Of a stretch of 5,619 nucleotides of DNA, positions 1-5,509 are shown piece by piece; within the stretch, counting starts at the first letter, position 1; each line of letters starts with the position of its first letter. The position numbers were made by a program, and so were the translations under genes. Origin of the DNA: Pseudomonadota bacterium (GTDB lineage: Bacteria; Myxococcota; Bradymonadia; UBA4248); NCBI GenBank assembly GCA_017629415.1, contig JAGBXG010000238.1, positions 1-5,619 on the forward strand. Reading direction: 5' to 3'. The notes beneath the pieces are model-generated. The model ran no database searches. It saw nothing but the letters and a program-made list of their open reading frames with translations, and was not told the origin of the DNA.

Positions 1-1202
1 CATGCCCGGAAAACGTGCATGGGCTGGATGCTGTAACGATAATCCTGGTTATGCGGATATGTTGCGCTGGTACGCATGATGAATGCTTTCTCATGGACCG
101 GCAAATTTAAGATATTACGTTTGAATTGAGGCGTATATCCCCAATATTGTTCTGCATTGGATAAATAAAGTGTTGTGACAGACAAATTCATCTTTTTGAG
201 GGTTTGGGCGATAGACTGAAATGCTAGATTCCCCAAAAGATTGGCCTGGAAACTTCGCAAACGTTCGGTTTCAATCAGCGTTTTAATATATTGAAAAGTT
301 TCAGGGTCGTTCATGAACGTCTTTTGATCCATCTTTTGGATCTTACGAAGTTCTCGCGCGACACTTTGGTTTGCTGTGCGATAAACTTTTGAAATGAGTT
401 TGCGATCTTTGAGGCCATAGCTGGCAAATTTAGCCCGGGCTTCCGATGACATCAGCAAATCATTCGCTTTCTGACGATTCTCGAAATATTCTAATAAACA
501 CGCGCTATCAGGGCAGGCACGCCAAAACGTCATATAGATATGATGTAAGATGACGACCCATGGATCATAATCGATGAGGAAAGCCAGTTCTGGTCTTTGC
601 CATCCTGTAAACAGATAGCCCTGATCTGTACCGACACCGATATAAGTGCCGCCAAGATTTTGGATAGAATCATGGAATAATTCGGGATGTTTTTCGTCGC
701 TGAACAGAAAATGTTTGCCTTCATGCTGCGCTTTGACGGCATCCAGAATTTCGGGCGGAAGATCCCACGTGATGCTGTTCAGCAACTCCACATGTTCAGG
801 CGCCAAAGGTGCGATACCTTGGGGCTTGGCTTGAGCTTGAACAGGGGCATTTTCCAGTTTAACTTGTGTATCATCGGGCAGGGGAAGGACATCAGCATGG
901 GGATTGTCATTGTCCTCAGGTATTGAAGGAATTTCTGCCTGTTCAGCGGTTTGAGGTGTTGTGGGCTGTGCAGCAGCTTGAGAAGGAATTTCTGCCTGTT
1001 CAGCGGTTTGAGGTGTTGTGGGCTGTACTGCAACTTGAGATGGTGCTTTTTCTGTTGGTAATTCTTTATCCGAGGTCGGTTTTTGACCGGAATTTGCAGG
1101 TGGAATGGCGTGATCAACAGGCAGATATCCTGTTTCCGGCTGTTTCTGAGAACATCCGAAAAGAGCAATTCCCAAAGCTATGATAAAAAATCGTTTCTTC
1201 AT
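1..1202 (-). CDS. Lipoprotein with Pro/Gln-rich spacer and a domain of an uncharacterised GVGxxQ family (3' end outside window)
   Basis: The reading frame is open from ATG at 1202 to the window edge, giving 400 residues without a stop. The C-terminus is therefore missing. The N-terminus is a lipoprotein signal: MKKR, a hydrophobic stretch, then LFGC with the lipidated Cys at 17. Residues 18-135 form a low-complexity Pro/Gln/Ala/Glu spacer containing two copies of a 19-residue repeat (60-78 and 79-97). From about residue 140 a globular domain follows, with GGTYIGVGTDQGY (184-196), RPELAFLIDYD (203-213), LHHIYMTFW (219-227), TLYLSNAEQYW (344-354) and RNILNLPVHEKAFIMRT (362-378). From memory, this order matches an uncharacterised bacterial family with 'GVGPEQN', 'RP.IAFI.DIRR' and 'SNVEQYLF' motifs, possibly with a Rossmann-like fold. 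I cannot name an activity. The start is supported by the signal peptide; the ribosome site is weak (AAGTGA, 5 nt upstream). It lies 92 bp downstream of the next minus-strand gene, with a terminator-like hairpin between them. Confidence 0.93.
   Translation of the reverse strand, partial: MKKRFFIIALGIALFGCSQKQPETGYLPVDHAIPPANSGQKPTSDKELPTEKAPSQVAVQPTTPQTAEQAEIPSQAAAQPTTPQTAEQAEIPSIPEDNDNPHADVLPLPDDTQVKLENAPVQAQAKPQGIAPLAPEHVELLNSITWDLPPEILDAVKAQHEGKHFLFSDEKHPELFHDSIQNLGGTYIGVGTDQGYLFTGWQRPELAFLIDYDPWVVILHHIYMTFWRACPDSACLLEYFENRQKANDLLMSSEARAKFASYGLKDRKLISKVYRTANQSVARELRKIQKMDQKTFMNDPETFQYIKTLIETERLRSFQANLLGNLAFQSIAQTLKKMNLSVTTLYLSNAEQYWGYTPQFKRNILNLPVHEKAFIMRTSATYPHNQDYRYSIQPMHVFRA
925..1038 (-). 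repeat. Two-copy 57-bp in-frame tandem repeat
   Basis: Copy one is 925-981 and copy two is 982-1038. They are directly adjacent and match at 54 of 57 positions; the three mismatches cluster near one end. The unit is 19 codons, so changes in copy number keep the frame. It encodes QPTTPQTAEQAEIPS plus four variable residues. A degenerate third unit (EKAPSQVAV) lies just N-terminal. The repeat lengthens the flexible spacer between the lipid anchor and the globular domain. Confidence 0.95.
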
Positions 1203-1232
1203 GAATTTCACTTAAAACCAGGATAAAGCGCA

Positions 1233-1275
1233 CACAAACAAATGGCATCATTCGCAGTAAAACGAGTGATGCCAT
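1233..1275 (-). terminator. Rho-independent-like terminator after the secreted-protein gene
   Basis: A 9-bp perfect stem (ATGGCATCA at 1242-1250 with TGATGCCAT at 1267-1275) is extended by three more pairs after one mismatch, with an 8-nt loop. Read on the minus strand, the stem is followed by a T-rich run, TTTGTTTG. It begins about 20 nt after the stop codon at 1295, as expected for a terminator. The stem is only moderately GC-rich and the T run is interrupted, so termination may be partial and allow readthrough into the downstream lipoprotein gene. Confidence 0.55.
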
Positions 1276-1294
1276 GGGTGTTATTCAATCTTGA

Positions 1295-2344
1295 TTACTT
1301 TTGGGCAGGCGCTGCTGCAGCCGGTGCGGCTTTGGGGGCAGGCGCTGCTGCGGCCGGTGCGGCTTTGGGGGCTGCTTTCGTTTTACCGGGAACCGGAGCT
1401 GCAGTTGCCATCATGCCGCCGAGCAGACCGACAAGTGTTTCCATTTGGCTGTCTGAGAATTTGACGTTGGCGGTCAGATCTTTTTTAGCGGCGCTGATTT
1501 TGACGGCATCTTTAATGAATCCGATACCGAGTTCAGCCATGGAAGGATCGCTTAAGATCGGCATGACTGCTGCATTGATGATGGATGCACCGTCTTTTGC
1601 GACGGCATCGCTCTTGGTCTGTGCAATGACATTAAGATTTAAACCATCTGCAAATGCAATGGAAATCGAAGCACTGTCGGCATCCGTCAGGCTGATGGAT
1701 TTGCCGGGTTCACCGTCCAGTTTGAAATCTTTGACTTCTTTTTTGAGGGCATCTGTCATTTTAACGGCAACGCGAATATCAGAACCGGCTGTCGTCTTGG
1801 CATAAGCCTGATAAAGTGCTGCATCACGGCTCTTCAAATCTTTGACTTTATCTGCCTTGGCATTGTCAATAATCGGTTTAATATCAAGGCTTTGGTGACA
1901 AACCACAATACGGTTGTCGCTCAGAAGTGCCAGGGAGCTGCCTTGATAGGTATAAATCTTATTGCCATTGTGATCGGCTGATGCCACATTGTTCTTTTTG
2001 ACTTGCTCATCAAACAGAGCATTGATGGCTTTCTTGGCATCCACGGCTGAACAGACATTGCCTTTATCTGTAAAGGCTACGGTGACTAAATCGATGTCTT
2101 TTTTATAATCAACGCCAATATCTTTCAGAAATTTCAAAGCCTTTTCTGCTTCACCCAATGCACTTTGATTCTGATCCACAGAATCATTGATCATTTTGTT
2201 GGCAAAAAGCTTGTCGATATCTAAACTCGCGATACCCGCAAAATCACCCGCCAGAATATCGATGGCATCTGCATCCTTTGCCATGGCCTGGGCCGAAATT
2301 CCAAGTGAAAGAGCTACTAAACCGGCGATACATGCACGTTTCAT
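1295..2344 (-). CDS. Secreted protein of unknown function, 349 aa, with Ala/Pro-rich tail
   Basis: Translation starts at ATG 2344, seven bases after a strong AAGGAG site, and stops at TAA 1297-1295. The frame extends upstream to 2476, but those codons precede the ribosome site and contain the predicted promoter, so I exclude them. Residues 1-22 are a Sec signal peptide (MKR, hydrophobic core, cleavage probably after AQAMA). No lipobox is seen, so the protein is probably periplasmic or released. The mature region (23-315) is a mixed alpha/beta sequence with two cysteines, C99 and C149, which could pair. It has segments such as DIGVDYKKDIDLVTVAF, NGNKIYTYQGSSLALLSDNRIVV and DADSASISIAFADGLNLNV. 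This layout loosely resembles secreted proteins of Myxococcota and their relatives in which 'GxDPxxDVxxVTVA' and 'GHTLYTxxxxAxxDDRTLVLG' blocks recur, but I cannot assign a named domain. Residues 316-349 are an Ala/Pro/Lys tail made of an 11-residue repeat. Function unknown. Confidence 0.93.
   Translation of the reverse strand: MKRACIAGLVALSLGISAQAMAKDADAIDILAGDFAGIASLDIDKLFANKMINDSVDQNQSALGEAEKALKFLKDIGVDYKKDIDLVTVAFTDKGNVCSAVDAKKAINALFDEQVKKNNVASADHNGNKIYTYQGSSLALLSDNRIVVCHQSLDIKPIIDNAKADKVKDLKSRDAALYQAYAKTTAGSDIRVAVKMTDALKKEVKDFKLDGEPGKSISLTDADSASISIAFADGLNLNVIAQTKSDAVAKDGASIINAAVMPILSDPSMAELGIGFIKDAVKISAAKKDLTANVKFSDSQMETLVGLLGGMMATAAPVPGKTKAAPKAAPAAAAPAPKAAPAAAAPAQK
1305..1370 (-). repeat. 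Two-copy 33-bp in-frame tandem repeat
   Basis: Two adjacent copies, 1305-1337 and 1338-1370, differ at one position. Each encodes 11 residues of the pattern APKAAPAAAAP at the extreme C-terminus of the secreted protein. The unit is a multiple of three and GC-rich. The encoded tail should be extended and unstructured, with Lys spaced between Ala/Pro runs. Confidence 0.95.
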
Positions 2345-2351
2345 GATTTGT

Positions 2352-2357
2352 CTCCTT
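2352..2357 (-). promoter_or_regulatory. Ribosome binding site that fixes the start at 2344
   Basis: The minus strand reads AAGGAG with a 7-nt spacer to ATG 2344. This near-perfect Shine-Dalgarno sequence, immediately before a classical signal peptide, rules out the longer upstream reading. Confidence 0.85.
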
Positions 2358-2385
2358 ATGGCGTTGACGTGAGCTTTCCAATGCT

Positions 2386-2447
2386 TCACAAATTTATCTT
2401 CATCATGAGGAATCCTTGACTGCATCCGTCTCAGACTCACAAATTTA
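2386..2447. repeat. 11-bp direct repeat upstream of the secreted-protein gene
   Basis: TCACAAATTTA occurs at 2386-2396 and again at 2437-2447, in the same orientation and 51 bp apart, close to five helical turns. The second copy covers the proposed -10 element and the first lies in the leader. This arrangement could be a pair of regulator sites, but the motif is AT-rich and may be coincidental. Confidence 0.35.
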
Positions 2448-2470
2448 CGATATGGCAAAAGTGATGCCAA
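2442..2470 (-). promoter_or_regulatory. Candidate sigma-70-type promoter for the secreted-protein gene
   Basis: Read on the minus strand, TTGGCA (2470-2465, five of six matches to TTGACA) is separated by 17 bp from TAAATT (2447-2442, four of six matches to TATAAT). This would start transcription near 2435 and give a leader of about 90 nt before ATG 2344. It is a consensus match only, and AT-rich sequence produces chance matches. Confidence 0.35.
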
Positions 2471-2501
2471 ATCCATTAACTATCACGTTCAAAATAAAAT
2501 G

Positions 2502-2516
2502 CAGAAATATTTTCTG
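2502..2516. promoter_or_regulatory. Short dyad, possible operator
   Basis: CAGAAA (2502-2507) and TTTCTG (2511-2516) form a perfect 6-bp inverted repeat around TAT. Outer ATGC and GCAT flank it with a two-base offset. It lies between the divergent genes, about 30 bp upstream of the candidate minus-strand -35 element. Size and symmetry suit a dimeric regulator, but no further evidence supports this. Confidence 0.3.
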
Positions 2517-2676
2517 AGCATTCATAAAGGAATAAAACAGAGATACGTGTGAAAGTATTCTTGAAAAATGACTCAAATACATTTAACGGAAATCCCAAAA
2601 TAAGGCGCATTGCTTTATCCATATATGAAAAATTAAGTCATCAAGTGAGATTTAAAGTTGTCAAATATTGCATGTC

Positions 2677-2684
2677 AAAAGGAG
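2677..2684 (+). promoter_or_regulatory. Ribosome binding site for the short Cys-rich lipoprotein
   Basis: AAAAGGAG lies 9 nt before ATG 2694. It selects this ATG over the in-frame TTG at 2658, which would put the ribosome site inside the coding region and add 12 residues ahead of the signal peptide. Confidence 0.85.
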
Positions 2685-2693
2685 AGCAGAATC

Positions 2694-3530
2694 ATGAAAA
2701 CTGGCTTGTGGATGTTAATCTTGGCATGTCTTATGATTTGTTCAGCTTGCTATGAAGAGACGGGATCAAGTCACTATACACCGCTTCCTTTGCCCGACGA
2801 CATTATATTGCCACCATTGCAAGGTTCATCTTCAGCAGGACAAAATTGCGGCAAAAATCAAATACGATGTGATGACGTTTGTGTCGATACTCAATCTTCT
2901 GTTTCACATTGCGGTAAATGTGGCAACGCATGCAACAAAGGCGAAATGTGCGTTAAAGGAAAATGTACAGCCAAATGTACCGTCAATCAATGCAGTGGTA
3001 CCTGTGTCGATCTCAGTTCTGATGCCGCAAATTGTGGAATGTGCAATGTGCAATGCGGTAAAAATATGGCCTGTGTCAATTCCGAATGTGCTTGTGCAGA
3101 AGGCTATTTCGATTGCGACGGCAATTCACGCAACGGCTGTGAATCCAACAGAAAATGCGGCTGTCTACTCGATGCCGTATATCCATGCTATTACGGCCCG
3201 GATGACACCTTCAAATATGGCGAATGCCAAAAAGGTGTCATAGAATGCATCATCTTAAACAATAATGTTGTACTGACCGCATGCGAAGGCTCTAGAACGC
3301 CTAAAAATGTATCTGTCTGCACAGAGAAGGACTACAACTGCAACGGTTTGCCGGATGGTCATGAGGACGCCGATAACGATGGGTTCTCAATCTGTGAAGG
3401 GGATTGCTGTGAAAATGAAAGCCAATGTAATTCCGCCAATCCAAATCTGATTAACCCTGGTAAAAAAGAAGTGCCGGGTAACGGCATCGATGACAATTGT
3501 AACCATCAAATTGATGAAACAACAGAATAA
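2694..3530 (+). CDS. Cys-rich lipoprotein with stigma-like repeats and MopE-type putative metal-binding motif, 278 aa
   Basis: The N-terminus is a lipoprotein-type signal peptide (MKTGLWMLILACLMIC) ending in CSAC. C19 is the likely lipid-bearing residue, but Cys at -3 makes the lipobox atypical. A short Pro-rich linker (28-42) follows. Residues 52-134 contain repeats of the form D..S....CG.CG..C, at about 65-80 and 106-121. Next come a YFDCDGN..NGCES segment (139-151) and a CYYGP segment (165-169). Residues 209-275 are a MopE-type putative metal-binding region: DYNCNGLPDG, the acidic loop DADNDGFSICEGDC (225-238), and NGIDDNCNHQID (263-274). The mature part has 32 cysteines besides C19, so a heavily disulfide-bonded surface or periplasmic protein is likely. 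Calcium binding by the acidic loops is inferred from family knowledge. It is a paralogue of the next gene's N-terminal half but stops right after the metal-binding motif. The two are 53 bp apart and probably co-transcribed. Physiological role unknown. Confidence 0.93.
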   Translation: MKTGLWMLILACLMICSACYEETGSSHYTPLPLPDDIILPPLQGSSSAGQNCGKNQIRCDDVCVDTQSSVSHCGKCGNACNKGEMCVKGKCTAKCTVNQCSGTCVDLSSDAANCGMCNVQCGKNMACVNSECACAEGYFDCDGNSRNGCESNRKCGCLLDAVYPCYYGPDDTFKYGECQKGVIECIILNNNVVLTACEGSRTPKNVSVCTEKDYNCNGLPDGHEDADNDGFSICEGDCCENESQCNSANPNLINPGKKEVPGNGIDDNCNHQIDETTE

Positions 3531-3534
3531 CATT

Positions 3535-3549
3535 CACATTTCAAATGTG
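3535..3549 (+). other. Small hairpin in the gap between the paralogues
   Basis: CACATT and AATGTG form a 6-bp stem around a TCA loop, five bases after the stop codon at 3530. No T run follows, so it is not a convincing terminator. It might stabilise or process the transcript between the two genes, or mean nothing. Confidence 0.3.
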
Positions 3550-3566
3550 TATCTTGGGAAGCATTC

Positions 3567-3575
3567 AAAGGGGAG
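3567..3575 (+). promoter_or_regulatory. Ribosome binding site for the choice-of-anchor L lipoprotein
   Basis: AAAGGGGAG lies 8 nt upstream of ATG 3584. It favours that ATG over the in-frame ATG at 3545, which would place 13 non-hydrophobic residues before the lipoprotein signal. Confidence 0.85.
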
Positions 3576-3583
3576 AACAAACG

Positions 3584-5509
3584 ATGAAAAAATGGCTTAT
3601 CGTACTGCTGTGTGCTTTTTCAGCTTTGTCTTTAGCCTGTGAGACAGCTGAAAATAACACTTCGGGAGATAACGGAACATCCGGAGACAATCACCAAACC
3701 GGTGATAATAATAACCATGACAACCAGGACAGTCAGGGTAACGTCATTGTGATTACCAAGCCAAGTCAGACCTGTGGTTCCAACGAGGCGCTTTGTGATG
3801 ATGGCGTTTGCCGTGATATCAAGACTTCTGTTTCAAACTGCGGTCGATGTGGCAAGACATGCAACACCGGCGAAACATGTATCAATGGCGAATGCTATAG
3901 CTGTACGGAAACGCAATGTGGAGACGCTTGTGTCGATATCACGTCAGATGCGGAACATTGCGGCGGATGTTATCAGGCTTGCGGACAAGGCATGGCTTGT
4001 TCAGATTCTGAATGTGCCTGTGCCCCCGGTCATTACGATTGTGATGGCGATTCCAGCAATGGCTGCGAATCCAAAACAGGCTGTACCTGCACGCCAGGTG
4101 CAACATTTGAATGCTATTACGGGCCGGAAGGTACAGCCGGTATCGGTGAATGCCGCAATGGTACAATGACATGCCTCAGGCAGGATGACATGATTACTCT
4201 CGGTGCCTGTGAAGGTGTCGTCATGCCGCGCAATGTGCCCTTCTGTACAGATAAAGACTACAATTGCAACGGTCTGCCCGATGGCATAGAAGATGCCGAT
4301 GGCGATGGATTCTCCATTTGTGACGGCGATTGCTGCGAAAATGAAACCCAATGCAATGCCAACAACCCCGAACTCATCAACCCGGGCATGATGGAAGTCC
4401 CCGATAACGGCATCGATGACAACTGCAACTACCGGATTGACGAATCCGCCTCCTCAAACAGCTCGCCTGTCGAATTCACCTACGGTTCCAGTGATTTAAA
4501 CGTCACGGCTTTGGCTATGGCACAAGCCATGGGTATCACAGATATCTGTGATGCGGCAGACAGCTGTGCCTACGGCTTGGTTAAAGCCAAATTGACTCGC
4601 GCTTCGACCGAATATTTGCCTTCTAAAGTACAAGTGAATGTCATGGATGCCATGCGCGATGCCCAAAATGTCGCGCGTGTACTCCCGCGCCAGGGCAATT
4701 CGTTCGCCGTCATGTCTTCCGGTGTGGCTTTGGATGTCAAATCCGGGGTCAGCAAAGACGACAAAGCCATCGAAAAATATGCCAGTGAAACCATGATTGG
4801 CTCCGAAATGCAGCGCGAATCGAACGAAAGTAAAATTCCTGATATTTATCAAATCGTTCACCAAAATAAGCTGCAAACACATGAAGCTTGCCCGACAGGC
4901 ACGGTCAAACCCGCTATTTTCGACTCGGTTCAGCTCCATCTTGAACTCAAAGTGCCGGTCAATGCCAAAGGCATTCAGTTTGACTTCCGCTTCTTCTCCC
5001 GCGAGTATCCGAACTTCATTTGCTCGGCATTCAATGACTTTTTCTTGGCCATGCTGACGACAACTCACGAAGAATTGGCCAATTATCCCGACAAAAACAT
5101 TGCATTTGACAAACTGGGTAACCCCGTTTCTATCAATAACGGTTTCTTTACGACTTGCCGCCGCATTCCCTGTACACCCGAAACAGCAAATCTGGATTGC
5201 CCGGCCTTTATGGAATGTGCCGCCGACAATTTCTGTACGGCAGGCGCAGACACTTGCCAGGACGGCGACGCTGCCATTGCTGCCTATTATCCGCAACCTT
5301 ATGCGTACAGCGATGGACGCGGCGGCGGCACAGCATGGCTCTCCACAACGGCTCCTGTCGTGGGCGGCGAAACCATTATGCTCGATTTCTATATCTGGGA
5401 TACCCAGGACAATCTTTACGATTCCACCGTTCTCCTCGACAACTTTAAGTGGCTCGTGGATGAAACAAAGGTCAACACCGGATTCGCCGAAGACACCGAA
5501 ATTAACTAA
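3584..5509 (+). CDS. Cys-rich, MopE-motif lipoprotein with C-terminal choice-of-anchor L domain, 641 aa
   Basis: The signal peptide ends in a classical lipobox, LSLAC, with lipidated C19. Residues 20-53 are an Asn/Asp/Gly/Ser linker with recurrent SGDN or TGDN. Residues 64-287 match the preceding lipoprotein end to end, including all 32 cysteines: CG.CG..C repeats (86-93 and 126-133), HYDCDGDSSNGCES (150-163), CYYGP, DYNCNG, the acidic loop DADGDGFSICDGDC (237-250) and NGIDDNCNYRID (275-286). Residues about 294-623 form a choice-of-anchor L domain, recognised by AMGITDICDA near its start, VLPRQGNSFAVMSSGVA (366-382), FDFRFFSREYPNFICSAFNDFF (466-487), DKLGNPVSINNGFF (509-522), and the closing LDFYIWDTQDN and DSTVLLDNFKW (613-623). 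Such domains occur in exported proteins with varied anchoring; here the anchor is an N-terminal lipid. A segment with six cysteines (525-558) interrupts the domain. Ligand and role are unknown; adhesion or surface-matrix binding is a guess. A terminator hairpin follows the stop. Confidence 0.95.
   Translation: MKKWLIVLLCAFSALSLACETAENNTSGDNGTSGDNHQTGDNNNHDNQDSQGNVIVITKPSQTCGSNEALCDDGVCRDIKTSVSNCGRCGKTCNTGETCINGECYSCTETQCGDACVDITSDAEHCGGCYQACGQGMACSDSECACAPGHYDCDGDSSNGCESKTGCTCTPGATFECYYGPEGTAGIGECRNGTMTCLRQDDMITLGACEGVVMPRNVPFCTDKDYNCNGLPDGIEDADGDGFSICDGDCCENETQCNANNPELINPGMMEVPDNGIDDNCNYRIDESASSNSSPVEFTYGSSDLNVTALAMAQAMGITDICDAADSCAYGLVKAKLTRASTEYLPSKVQVNVMDAMRDAQNVARVLPRQGNSFAVMSSGVALDVKSGVSKDDKAIEKYASETMIGSEMQRESNESKIPDIYQIVHQNKLQTHEACPTGTVKPAIFDSVQLHLELKVPVNAKGIQFDFRFFSREYPNFICSAFNDFFLAMLTTTHEELANYPDKNIAFDKLGNPVSINNGFFTTCRRIPCTPETANLDCPAFMECAADNFCTAGADTCQDGDAAIAAYYPQPYAYSDGRGGGTAWLSTTAPVVGGETIMLDFYIWDTQDNLYDSTVLLDNFKWLVDETKVNTGFAEDTEIN

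Larger units (their letters stand above)
2345..2693. other. AT-rich divergent intergenic region
   Basis: This 349-bp stretch separates the two divergent gene pairs and must hold control sequences for both. GC is about 30% from 2461 to 2690, clearly below the flanking genes. It contains a candidate minus-strand promoter, an 11-bp direct repeat and a short dyad, listed separately. I found no convincing sigma-70 promoter for the plus-strand genes, although the region is AT-rich enough to hide one. No RNA gene was recognised. Confidence 0.8.

Noticed and set aside
925..1038. CRISPR-like array
   Set aside because: The repeats are directly adjacent without spacers, are in frame, and encode a Pro/Gln-rich protein segment.
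779..1168. 129-codon minus-strand frame with repeated HSPQHLKPLNRQKFL units
   Set aside because: This is a shifted reading of the lipoprotein gene's 57-bp repeat. The frame starting at 1202 has a lipoprotein signal and a continuous 400-codon reading.
1203..1240. Separate promoter for the minus-strand lipoprotein gene
   Set aside because: Only weak matches (TTGTTT, 18 bp, TTTTAA) are present in the short gap after the terminator-like hairpin. Readthrough from the upstream gene is as likely.
1242..1805. 187-codon plus-strand frame opposite the secreted protein
   Set aside because: Its Ala/Gly-rich translation is the antisense of the Ala/Pro repeat and neighbouring codons. The opposite strand has the signal peptide and ribosome site.
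2345..2476. N-terminal extension of the secreted protein to ATG 2476
   Set aside because: It would bury the AAGGAG site and signal peptide within the protein and overlap the candidate promoter.
2549..2755. Possible 68-codon gene from GTG 2549 overlapping the start of the short Cys-rich lipoprotein
   Set aside because: It has a weak ribosome site, a 62-bp overlap with the well-supported ATG 2694 gene, and no recognisable features. A leader-peptide role cannot be excluded but is unsupported.
2752..3243. 163-codon overlapping plus-strand frame
   Set aside because: It is an out-of-frame reading of the Cys-rich lipoprotein. The true frame has ordered cysteine motifs and a paralogue next door.
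4496..5296. 266-codon open frame on the minus strand inside the long lipoprotein gene
   Set aside because: It is antisense to a strongly supported coding region with a recognisable domain. Its translation is rich in Cys, Phe, Gly and Arg without a domain pattern, and no ribosome site is evident.
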